Both the position numbers and the translations under genes were made by a program. Of a DNA stretch of 5,284 nt, positions 1 through 5,284 are shown one piece after another (positions within the stretch are counted from its first letter, which is position 1; each line of letters opens with the position of its first letter). The stretch covers positions 1 through 5,284 of the forward strand of contig CAKUHW010000100.1 of NCBI GenBank assembly GCA_934659415.1. Direction: 5' to 3'. Origin of the DNA: an uncultured Oscillospiraceae bacterium. GTDB lineage: Bacteria > Bacillota > Clostridia > Oscillospirales > Oscillospiraceae. The notes beneath the pieces are model-generated. The model did no database searches, had not been told where the DNA came from, and saw nothing but the letters and a program-made list of their open reading frames with translations.

Positions 1-1
1 G

Positions 2-277
2 CTGGGGTTGGGGAACGCCGCCACTCCCCTGGGGCTGGAATGCGCCCGCCGCATGGCGGCGTATACCCCCGGGGTGGCCTCGGACAGTCTTTGCATGCTG
101 GTGGTGTGCAACACCGCCTCCATCCAGCTCATCCCCGCCACCGTGGCTGCCATCCGCTCTGCGGCGGGCTGCGCCTCTCCCTTTGACATTCTCCCCGCCG
201 TCTGGCTCACCTCCGCCGCGGCGCTGGCCGCCGGGCTGGGGGCCGCCAGGCTGTTCTCCCGGCTGTGGAGACCCTGA
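2..277 (+). CDS. spmA: Spore maturation protein A, C-terminal part (5' end outside window)
   Basis: The frame is open to the left edge, and 91 residues plus a TGA stop are visible. They begin LGLGNAATPLGL, the conserved Gly/Asn/Pro-rich membrane motif of SpmA and related nucleoside-recognition ('Gate') domain proteins. Two hydrophobic stretches follow, at about visible residues 29-55 and 66-86, consistent with an integral membrane protein. The Bacillus subtilis protein is roughly 195 residues, so about half is missing. A TTG at position 8 could be read as a start, but the family motif runs through it, so it is internal. SpmA works with SpmB in dehydrating the spore core; the transported substrate, if any, is not established. 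In B. subtilis these genes are transcribed in the mother cell under sigma-E; that control is only presumed here because the upstream region is not visible. The stop codon directly abuts the spmB ATG. Confidence 0.88.
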   Translation: MGLGNAATPLGLECARRMAAYTPGVASDSLCMLVVCNTASIQLIPATVAAIRSAAGCASPFDILPAVWLTSAAALAAGLGAARLFSRLWRP

Positions 278-802
278 ATGGCCCCGGCGATCGATCTGCT
301 GGTCCCCGTTCTCCTGCTGTTCACCGCCCTCTGGGGACTGTGGAAACGGGTCGACCTGTGGAGCGCCCTGGTGGGGGGAGCCGGGGAGGGGCTGCGCACC
401 AGCGTCCGCATTGCCCCGGCGCTGATCGGGCTGCTCACCGCCGTATATATGCTGCGCGCCTCCGGCGCTCTGGACCTGCTGGGGCAGGCTCTCTCCCCCC
501 TTCTGCGCGCCGTGGGCATCCCCCCGGAGACCGTTCCGCTGCTGCTGATCCGCCCCGTGAGCGGCTCTGCCGCCATGGGAGTCGGCGCCGACATCATCGC
601 CGCCTGCGGCCCGGACTCCGCCGCAGGGCGCATCGCCGCGGTCATGCTGGGCTCCACGGAGACCACCTTCTATACCGTCGCCGTCTACTTCGGCGCGGCC
701 AAGGTGACCCGGACCCGCTATGCCGTGCCCGCCGCCCTCTGCGGGGACCTTGTGGGCTTCCTCGCCGCGGGAGCGGCCGTCCGGCTGTTCTTTCCCCATT
801 GA
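278..802 (+). CDS. spmB: Spore maturation protein B
   Basis: This is a 174-residue hydrophobic protein, matching the usual SpmB length of about 175. Likely membrane segments lie near residues 5-22, 44-64, 84-108, 119-141 and 150-172. Two family hallmarks are visible: IRPVSGSAAM at 91-100 and GSTETTFYTVAVYFGA at 125-140. Both belong to the nucleoside-recognition domain shared with SpmA. SpmB acts with SpmA in spore core dehydration and heat resistance in Bacillus and Clostridium; the molecular activity is unknown. The ATG follows the spmA TGA with no spacer. A GGAG at 267-270, seven bases upstream and inside spmA, supports this start and translational coupling. The pair is one transcription unit, presumably switched on during sporulation, although no sporulation promoter lies in the window. 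The last codons overlap the -35 element of the promoter for the next gene. Confidence 0.93.
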   Translation: MAPAIDLLVPVLLLFTALWGLWKRVDLWSALVGGAGEGLRTSVRIAPALIGLLTAVYMLRASGALDLLGQALSPLLRAVGIPPETVPLLLIRPVSGSAAMGVGADIIAACGPDSAAGRIAAVMLGSTETTFYTVAVYFGAAKVTRTRYAVPAALCGDLVGFLAAGAAVRLFFPH

Positions 803-827
803 CCTTTCCCTCCAAAGCGGATAAAAT
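799..827 (+). promoter_or_regulatory. Predicted sigma-A-type promoter for the dus gene
   Basis: TTGACC at 799-804 matches the -35 consensus TTGACA in 5 of 6 positions. TAAAAT at 822-827 matches the -10 consensus TATAAT in 5 of 6. The spacer is exactly 17 bases. Transcription would start near 834, leaving a leader of about 30 nt that contains the GGAGG ribosome binding site. The -35 box overlaps the spmB stop codon. The sequence stands out as an AT-rich patch in GC-rich DNA. It would let the housekeeping Dus enzyme be made independently of the sporulation genes upstream. This is a sequence match only; no transcription data are available. Confidence 0.62.
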
Positions 828-848
828 GAACTGATATGATTTTTCCGC

Positions 849-853
849 GGAGG
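849..853 (+). promoter_or_regulatory. Ribosome binding site deciding the dus start
   Basis: GGAGG lies ten bases before the ATG at 864. It selects this start over the earlier ATGs at 826 (a two-codon reading frame) and 836 (a different frame). Confidence 0.75.
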
Positions 854-863
854 TTTCCACGCC

Positions 864-1829
864 ATGCAGTATCATCTCGCCCCCATGGAGGGGGTAAGCG
901 GCTATGTCTACCGCAGCGCCCACGCCGCCGTGTTCGGCCCGCTGGACGGCTACATCACTCCCTTTCTGGCCCCCACCCAGTCCCGGTGCTTTTCCGCCCG
1001 GGAGCTCCGGGAGGTCGACCCGGAGCACAACGCCGGCCTGTCCGTCACGCCGCAGCTCATCGCCGCCTCGGCAGAGAATTTTCTCTGGGCGGAGCACGCC
1101 CTGCACCACATGGGCTATCCGGAGACCAACCTAAACCTGGGCTGTCCCTCCGGGACCGTGACCGCCAAGGGCAAGGGGGCCGGAATGCTGGCCCGGCCGG
1201 AGCAGCTCAGGGCCTTTCTGGATGCTGTCTTCTCCGCCGCCGCCGGACCGGTCGCGGTCAAGACCAGGGTCGGTTTCTCCTCCCCGGAGGAGTTTCCCGC
1301 CCTGCTGGAGCTTTTCTCCCAATACCCCATCGCCCGCCTGATCGTCCACCCCCGGGTACGGGAGGACTTCTACCGGGGCAGCCCGCGGCTGGAGTGCTTC
1401 ACCCTGGCCGCCGCCCGCAGCCGCGCCCCGCTGTGCTACAACGGCGACCTCTTCCGCCCTGCCGACGCACAGGCGCTGACCGCCCGCTTCCCCGGCGTAT
1501 CTCAGCTGATGTTCGGCCGCGGCCTTCTGGCGGACCCCGCCCTGGCTCGCAAGCTCCGGGGCGGTCCGGCGGCAGACCTGGAGGAGCTGCGCGCCTTCCA
1601 CGCCCTGCTGTGGTCCGGCTACCGGGCCATGATGCCGGGGCCCAAGCCGGCTCTGGCCCGGATGAAGGAGGTATGGAGCTACCTGCTCTTCCTCTTCGCA
1701 GACCGGGACCAGCTTCTGAAGCCCATCCGCAAGGCCGCAAGGCCCGACGAATACGAGAGCGCGGCAGCCGCCGTCTTCCGGGAGGGGCAGCTGCTGCCGG
1801 AAAGCCGCTTTGACCCCGCGGCGCTGTGA
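864..1829 (+). CDS. tRNA-dihydrouridine synthase family protein (Clostridia-type)
   Basis: This 321-residue flavoenzyme should reduce uridine to dihydrouridine in RNA using FMN and NADPH, in the cytoplasm. The N-terminal FMN barrel (about 1-235) opens with LAPMEGVSGYVYR (5-17), equivalent to the family's LAPMxGVTDxxFR. NLNLGCPSGTV at 89-99 holds the catalytic cysteine C94, followed by KGAGML (104-109). VKTRVGF (132-138) gives the flavin-contacting lysine K133. VHPRVREDFYRG (161-172) carries H162, with Pro and Val where DusA/B usually have Gly and Thr (HGRTR). YNGDLF (192-197) and MFGRGLLADP (216-225) are the phosphate-binding ends of the barrel. A C-terminal helical RNA-binding domain follows from about 240. 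The pattern resembles a subfamily I recall from Clostridia, distinct from standard DusB, so I give no symbol. It has its own promoter and ribosome binding site and ends 22 bases before the terminator hairpin. Membership in the Dus family is very likely; which RNA position it modifies cannot be told. Confidence 0.92.
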   Translation: MQYHLAPMEGVSGYVYRSAHAAVFGPLDGYITPFLAPTQSRCFSARELREVDPEHNAGLSVTPQLIAASAENFLWAEHALHHMGYPETNLNLGCPSGTVTAKGKGAGMLARPEQLRAFLDAVFSAAAGPVAVKTRVGFSSPEEFPALLELFSQYPIARLIVHPRVREDFYRGSPRLECFTLAAARSRAPLCYNGDLFRPADAQALTARFPGVSQLMFGRGLLADPALARKLRGGPAADLEELRAFHALLWSGYRAMMPGPKPALARMKEVWSYLLFLFADRDQLLKPIRKAARPDEYESAAAAVFREGQLLPESRFDPAAL

Positions 1830-1851
1830 CCGGCCGCCCGTTTTTGTGTAT

Positions 1852-1889
1852 AAAAGGCCCTGCCGCATCCATGTGCGGCAGGGCCTTTT
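1852..1889. terminator. Bidirectional intrinsic terminator between convergent blocks
   Basis: A perfect 16-bp inverted repeat, AAAAGGCCCTGCCGCA (1852-1867) and TGCGGCAGGGCCTTTT (1874-1889), encloses a six-base loop, TCCATG. The GC-rich core is flanked by A on the left and T on the right, so each strand ends the stem in a T-run: TTTTC on the + strand and TTTTATA on the - strand. It sits 22 bases after the dus stop and 11 bases after the stop of the convergent gene at 1901. It should therefore end both transcripts. The T-run on the + strand is short, so efficiency may be somewhat better for the - strand transcript. Confidence 0.92.
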
Positions 1890-1900
1890 CGCTCTTGCTG

Positions 1901-2428
1901 TTACTGGTCCGCCTCGGCGTCGTACAGGCGGCTGTTTTTCTGGGGCTGCGCGCCCTGCTCGGTGGGAGCGGAGCCCATGGCGCTGCGGAAGCGGATATGG
2001 GTCTGGCTCATCTCCTTGTGGGCATCGGCCAGCGCCTCCTCGGTGCGGCGCAGCACATCCTCGCAATACTCATTGGCGGAGTGGCGCACCTCCTTGGCCT
2101 TCTGCTCCGCCCGGGCCATCAGCTCGTTGGCCTTCTGGCGGGCCTGGTTCATGATCTGCGCCTCGTTGACCATCTGGCTGGCCTCGATCTCCGCCCGCTT
2201 CCGGATCTCGTCCGCCTCCCGCTTGGCGGCGGCCACATACTCCGCCCGGGCGCTGAGCACCTTCTTGGCCTCGGCCAGCTCCACCGGGAACTGCGCCTTG
2301 ATGTCCTCCACCAGGTCAAGGGCCTTGTCCCGCTCGATCACACACTTATCGCTGCTGAAGGTAGCGTTCTTCGCCTCGTCGATCATATCAAACAGCATAT
2401 CCAGCAGCTCGTCCACCGCGGTCGCCAT
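1901..2428 (-). CDS. Conserved coiled-coil protein of unknown function, coaD-linked
   Basis: This is a 175-residue, highly charged, soluble protein with no signal peptide or membrane segment. Residues 1-48 form a distinct N-terminal part (DELLDMLFDMIDEAK, then SSDKCVIERDKALDLVEDIKAQFP). Residues about 50-145 are a continuous Ala/Glu/Lys/Arg-rich helix of coiled-coil type. The tail from about 150 is low-complexity and polar. The layout recalls a family found next to coaD in Clostridia that is often labelled 'ATPase' or 'V-type ATPase subunit H-like'. No Walker A or other nucleotide-binding motif is visible, so that label probably reflects coiled-coil similarity only. DivIVA-like or ATP-synthase-b-like shape is an alternative description, not a function. 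The ATG lies six bases after the coaD stop, so it is the last gene of the uvrC-rsmD-coaD transcript, and it ends just before the bidirectional terminator. The role is unknown; a scaffold or cell-envelope/division-associated role is only speculation. Confidence 0.85.
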   Translation of the reverse strand: MATAVDELLDMLFDMIDEAKNATFSSDKCVIERDKALDLVEDIKAQFPVELAEAKKVLSARAEYVAAAKREADEIRKRAEIEASQMVNEAQIMNQARQKANELMARAEQKAKEVRHSANEYCEDVLRRTEEALADAHKEMSQTHIRFRSAMGSAPTEQGAQPQKNSRLYDAEADQ

Positions 2429-2432
2429 CGGA

Positions 2433-2446
2433 CCTCACTCCTCCTT
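2433..2446 (-). promoter_or_regulatory. Ribosome binding site of the coiled-coil gene, inside coaD
   Basis: On the - strand, AAGGAGGAG (2446-2438) forms the last codons of coaD, directly before its TGA. Its GGAGG core is 11 bases from the ATG at 2428, a little long. A second weaker GAGG (2436-2433), overlapping the coaD stop, is four bases from the ATG. The overlap suggests coupled translation. Confidence 0.65.
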
Positions 2447-2938
2447 TTCCTTTTGGGCAGACTGGACCTTCCGCTCCACATCTGCAATGATCTGGCGGGG
2501 CACAAAATCCGTCAGGCTTGCGCCGTACCGGGCCATCTCCTTGACCACCGTGGAGCTCAGGTACGCGTATTTCGGCTCCGTATACAGGAAGGCCGTATCC
2601 AGCCGGGGGTTCAGCTTGGCGTTGATCATTGCCATCTGCGCCTCCGACTCAAAGTCGGACACGGCCCGCAGGCCCTTCACCAGGACCCGCGCCCGGTTGC
2701 GCCTGGCGTAATCCGCCAAAAGTCCGTCGCACACGTCCACCCGCACGTTGGGCAGCTCCTCTGTGACCCGGCAGATCAGCTCCCTGCGCTCCTCCGGGGT
2801 GAACAGGCCGCCGTTCTTGCTGGAATTGTAGCTGACCAGAACGATCAGCTCGTCAAACATCGCGGCAGCCCGCTTGATGATATTCAAATGCCCCAGGGTG
2901 ATCGGATCAAAGCTCCCGGGATAGATCGCTTTCCTCAT
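2435..2938 (-). CDS. coaD: Phosphopantetheine adenylyltransferase
   Basis: This enzyme transfers AMP from ATP to 4'-phosphopantetheine, giving dephospho-CoA, the penultimate step of coenzyme A synthesis in the cytoplasm. The 167 residues match the usual length of about 160. YPGSFDPITLGH at 6-17 is the nucleotidyltransferase signature, with T14 and the (T/H)xGH residues G16-H17. K41 lies in the first substrate loop (NSSKNGGLF). KGLRAVSDFE at 88-97 contains K88 and R91; Lys in place of the E. coli Arg at 88 is a common conservative variant. YLSSTVVKEMARYG at 126-139 corresponds to the ISSSxVRE nucleotide-binding motif. The C-terminus is highly charged (QKEKEE) and overlaps the next gene's ribosome binding site. 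The ATG starts one base after the rsmD stop, with AGGAG (2951-2947) eight bases upstream. The rsmD-coaD order is widespread in Firmicutes (ylbH-ylbI in B. subtilis). All key residues appear intact. Confidence 0.97.
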   Translation of the reverse strand: MRKAIYPGSFDPITLGHLNIIKRAAAMFDELIVLVSYNSSKNGGLFTPEERRELICRVTEELPNVRVDVCDGLLADYARRNRARVLVKGLRAVSDFESEAQMAMINAKLNPRLDTAFLYTEPKYAYLSSTVVKEMARYGASLTDFVPRQIIADVERKVQSAQKEKEE

Positions 2939-2939
2939 G

Positions 2940-3485
2940 TCACACGCTCCTGCGATACAGGGTCAGCTTGATCCGCCCGTACCGGTATTCTTTTCCCCGC
3001 ACATAGGGGGCCGGCAGCTCAGGCAGAACGCGCTCCGCCGGAGTTTCGCACACTATTATACCATTTCCGGACACAATGTCAATCTCCGTGATGCGCTCCA
3101 GGGCCCGGGTCAGGCAGTCCGAGGCATAGGGCGGGTCCAGAAAGATCAGGTCATACTTCTTTCCCGGCACCGCCAGCACGGCGGTGAAATCCTTCTGGTA
3201 GAAGGCTGCGCGCTGGGAAAAGCCACAGACCGCCACGTTCTCCCGGATGACCTTCATGGCTGCCGGAGCGCTGTCCGCAAAGTCGCAGTGCGCCGCTCCC
3301 CGGCTGAGGCACTCGATGCCCAGCTGGCCGGTGCCGGCAAACAGGTCCAGCACCTGCCTGCCCTCGATATCAAACTGGATCACGTTGAACAGGCCCTCCT
3401 TCACCCGGTCGGTGGTGGGGCGCGTATCCAGGCCAGACAGCTCCTTCAGACGTTTTCCCCTGGCTGTTCCGGTGATGACCCGCAT
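2940..3485 (-). CDS. rsmD: 16S rRNA (guanine(966)-N(2))-methyltransferase
   Basis: This S-adenosylmethionine-dependent methyltransferase modifies G966 (E. coli numbering) of 16S rRNA during small-subunit assembly. The 181 residues match the family length. The N-terminal MRVITGTARGKRL and RPTTDRVKEGLFN (22-34) are typical RsmD signatures. LDLFAGTGQLGIE (46-58) is the SAM-binding motif I loop, followed by LSRGA. DPPY at 117-120 is the catalytic motif IV of N2-guanine/N6-adenine type methyltransferases. The YGRIKLTLYRR ending also fits. The start is supported by a strong AAGGAGGAG five bases upstream and by the family's usual N-terminus. That start lies within the 3' end of uvrC, giving a 40-bp overlap in a different frame. 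The stop is one base from the coaD ATG, so uvrC, rsmD and coaD are probably co-transcribed and translationally coupled. Confidence 0.96.
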   Translation of the reverse strand: MRVITGTARGKRLKELSGLDTRPTTDRVKEGLFNVIQFDIEGRQVLDLFAGTGQLGIECLSRGAAHCDFADSAPAAMKVIRENVAVCGFSQRAAFYQKDFTAVLAVPGKKYDLIFLDPPYASDCLTRALERITEIDIVSGNGIIVCETPAERVLPELPAPYVRGKEYRYGRIKLTLYRRSV

Positions 3486-5284
3486 GGGCTCTCCTCCTTC
3501 TCCTGATGAAAATAGTCATATACGGTCCGCGCCGTCCCCTTGGGCACCGCCTGCTCCAGCTCCGCCAGGGAGGCCGCTCTGACCGCCCTGACGCTTTTGA
3601 AGGCCCGCAGCAGCTCTGCCTTGCGCTTCGGTCCCACGCCGGGGATGGCGTCCAGCGCGGAGCCCTTCAGATGCCCCGCCTGGCGCTGGCGGTGGAACTC
3701 TATGGCATAGTTGTGGGTCTCCTCCTGGATGCGGCCGATCATGGCGAACAGGGCGGGGACCTGCTGGATACCCGCCTCCCTGCCGTCCGCGGCCTGCAGG
3801 GCCCGGGTACGATGACGGTCGTCCTTCACCATGCCCCAGGCGGGAACGTGGATCCCCACCGCGTCCATGGCCGCCAGCGCCGCCTTCACCTGGCCCGCGC
3901 CGCCGTCGATGAGCATCAGATCGGGCAGGGGCTGGAAATGCTCGTCCCCATCCGCAAAGCGCCGGAGCCGGCGCTCCACCACCTGCTCCATAGAGGCGTA
4001 GTCGTCCGCATGGGGCATATCCTTCAGAATAAAGCGCCGCCAGTCCCGCTTCAAGGGCTTTCCGTCCTGGTGGACGGTCATGGAGGCCACGATATCGGCA
4101 TTGCCGGTGTTGGAGATGTCAAAGGCCTCGATCCGGCGCGGTGGCGTATCCAGACCCAGCATGGAGCCCAGCAGTGCCGTCAGCCTGGCGGTGCGCTCTT
4201 CCGCGGTGGCCGCCCGCTGCGCCTCGCCGGCGGCGTTTTCGTTGGCCATGGCCACCAGCTCTGCCTTCTGGCCCTTCTGTGGTACCAGCAGCTCCACCTT
4301 CCGGCCCGCCGCCTCCGTGAGCATCCGGGCCAGCTCCTCCATCCCCTCCACGGGGCAGGGCAGCAGAATCTGCCGGGGCAGCATCCTTCGGCCGCTGTAA
4401 TACTGGGTCACTAGGGCAGACACCGCCTCCGGCGCGGCAGCCTCCAGCGGCAGGGTGAGCAGCTGCCAGTCCTTTGCGGCCAGCTCCCCCTCCAGATAGT
4501 GGAGCACCACAAAGCAGCTCTTGGCTTCTCCCAGGTAAAAGCCCACCGCGTCCGTGTCCGCCAGCGACCCGGCCACGGCCTTCTGCCGCTGGGCCAGCAG
4601 GCGCAGCGCGCCGATCCGGTCCCGCAGCTGGGCCGCCCGCTCGAAGGCCAGCTCCTCCGCGCACTGTTCCATCTCGGCGGTGAGGGCGTCCAGCGTCTGG
4701 TCCAGCTTTCCCTCCAGCAGGGCCACGGCCTGGTCAATGGCCTCCCGGTAGCGGGACTGGTCCATCTCCGCCCGGCAGTAGCCGTCGCACAGTCCCATAT
4801 GGTAGTTCAGACAGGGGCGCTCCTTCCCGATGTCCCGGGGAAAGCGCCGGCTGCAGGAGGGCAGCTTGAGCGCCTGACGCAGGGCGTCTATGATGTCCTG
4901 GCTGGCGCCGCGGCTGCCGTAGGGACCGAAATAGCGGGCCGCATCCTCCGCCGCCTTTGCAGCCAGGGAAAAGCGGGGATAGTCCTCCCTCACCGTCAGG
5001 CGGATATAGGGATAGCCCTTGTCGTCCTTGAGCAGAATGTTATAGTGCGGCTGGTGCCGCTTGATCAGGGCGCACTCCAGCACCAGCGCCTCGAATTCGG
5101 AGGCCACCTCGATCACATCAAAGTGGTCGATCTGGGCCACCATGGCCCTGGTCTTCTCGTTGTGGCGGCTCTGGTCCTGAAAATACTGGCTGACCCGGTT
5201 TTTCAGCTTCTTGGCCTTGCCCACATAGATCACCGTGTTTTTGGCGTCCTGCATGATGTAGACGCCGGGCTTCAGGGGCAGGGC
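3446..5284 (-). CDS. uvrC: UvrABC system protein C (excinuclease subunit, 5' end outside window)
   Basis: UvrC makes the 3' and 5' cuts around DNA lesions in nucleotide excision repair, acting on the UvrB-DNA complex. The frame is open to the right edge: ten residues (ALPLKPGVYI) precede the internal ATG at 5252-5254, and about nine more are missing. Numbering from that Met: the GIY-YIG nuclease (PGVY just before Met, IYVGKA at 9-14) keeps Y10, K13, R20, E60 and N72 for 3' incision. Cysteines C134, C148, C156 and C160 match the conserved four-Cys set reported to bind an iron-sulfur cluster. The UVR domain that binds UvrB spans about 182-220. The RNase H-like nuclease for 5' incision shows FDIS (D379), DDYA (D418), LIDGG (D450) and H514. 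A helix-hairpin-helix DNA-binding region (IPGVGPKRKAELL) follows at about 533-583. The predicted full length of about 620 fits the family. The last 40 bases overlap rsmD. No catalytic loss is seen. Confidence 0.97.
   Translation of the reverse strand, partial: ALPLKPGVYIMQDAKNTVIYVGKAKKLKNRVSQYFQDQSRHNEKTRAMVAQIDHFDVIEVASEFEALVLECALIKRHQPHYNILLKDDKGYPYIRLTVREDYPRFSLAAKAAEDAARYFGPYGSRGASQDIIDALRQALKLPSCSRRFPRDIGKERPCLNYHMGLCDGYCRAEMDQSRYREAIDQAVALLEGKLDQTLDALTAEMEQCAEELAFERAAQLRDRIGALRLLAQRQKAVAGSLADTDAVGFYLGEAKSCFVVLHYLEGELAAKDWQLLTLPLEAAAPEAVSALVTQYYSGRRMLPRQILLPCPVEGMEELARMLTEAAGRKVELLVPQKGQKAELVAMANENAAGEAQRAATAEERTARLTALLGSMLGLDTPPRRIEAFDISNTGNADIVASMTVHQDGKPLKRDWRRFILKDMPHADDYASMEQVVERRLRRFADGDEHFQPLPDLMLIDGGAGQVKAALAAMDAVGIHVPAWGMVKDDRHRTRALQAADGREAGIQQVPALFAMIGRIQEETHNYAIEFHRQRQAGHLKGSALDAIPGVGPKRKAELLRAFKSVRAVRAASLAELEQAVPKGTARTVYDYFHQEKEESPCGSSPEQPGENV
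3491..3499 (-). promoter_or_regulatory. Ribosome binding site of rsmD, inside uvrC
   Basis: On the - strand, AAGGAGGAG is followed by five bases and then the rsmD ATG at 3485; counted from the GGAGG core, the spacing is seven. It is translated as KEE within the uvrC C-terminus. It supports the rsmD start despite the overlap. Confidence 0.8.

Noticed and set aside
8..277. TTG at position 8 as a true start of a short 89-residue protein
   Set aside because: The frame stays open to the left edge and the conserved LGLGNAATP motif spans the TTG, so this is the middle of spmA.
826..834. Two-codon upstream reading frame (ATG AAC TGA) before dus
   Set aside because: It overlaps the predicted -10 box and would lie upstream of or at the transcription start, so it is not in the leader.
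836..1813. + strand open frame of 325 codons overlapping the dus gene
   Set aside because: It is a frame-shifted copy of dus with extreme Arg/Pro/Gly content and no motif; the dus frame has all catalytic motifs and the ribosome binding site.
1131..2066. - strand open frame of 311 codons opposite dus
   Set aside because: It is low-complexity Gly/Arg/Gln shadow coding that runs through the terminator and into another gene.
1826..2971. Long + strand open frame (381 codons) opposite the coiled-coil gene and coaD
   Set aside because: It is antisense to two well-supported genes, is rich in Leu/His/Arg as expected of a shadow frame in GC-rich DNA, crosses the terminator hairpin, and has no family motif.
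3506..4414. + strand open frame of 302 codons
   Set aside because: It lies wholly opposite uvrC, whose domains are intact, and its composition (Gly/His/Arg/Leu) is that of a GC-rich shadow frame.
1..5284. Possible new defence, mobile or CRISPR system
   Set aside because: No direct repeat array, transposase, integrase, toxin-antitoxin pair or nuclease outside UvrC was seen; every gene but one fits a known housekeeping or sporulation family.

Overview
The window is GC-rich chromosomal DNA from an endospore-forming, Gram-positive-type bacterium. A high-GC member of the Clostridia (Oscillospiraceae-like) fits best. Three things point there: an adjacent spmA-spmB pair (spore maturation genes, typical of endospore formers), strong AGGAGG-type ribosome binding sites, and a dihydrouridine synthase and a coiled-coil protein that both resemble families I remember from Clostridia. 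The lineage is inferred from gene content and from remembered family patterns, not from a database search.

The layout is two convergent gene blocks that meet at one terminator. On the + strand, the window opens inside spmA (C-terminal half only), followed with no gap by spmB. A good sigma-A-type promoter overlaps the spmB stop codon and leads into a tRNA-dihydrouridine synthase gene ending at 1829. A perfect 16-bp hairpin with T-runs on both sides (1852-1889) then serves as terminator for both directions. On the - strand, reading from the right edge, come uvrC (lacking only about the first 9 codons), rsmD (start overlapping the end of uvrC by 40 bp), coaD (1 bp after rsmD) and a coiled-coil protein of unknown function (6 bp after coaD). 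The spacing strongly suggests one translationally coupled transcript ending at the shared hairpin.

In function, the + strand combines spore core maturation (SpmA/SpmB) with RNA modification (Dus). The - strand operon combines nucleotide excision repair (UvrC), 16S rRNA methylation (RsmD) and coenzyme A synthesis (CoaD) with the unknown protein. These are housekeeping genes. I see no mobile element, CRISPR array, tRNA, rRNA or defence-like system, and no gene-free stretch over 300 bases: the two gaps with no gene on either strand (803-863 and 1830-1900) hold the promoter/ribosome binding site and the terminator. The least understood items are the coiled-coil protein at 1901-2428 and the exact RNA target of the divergent Dus enzyme.
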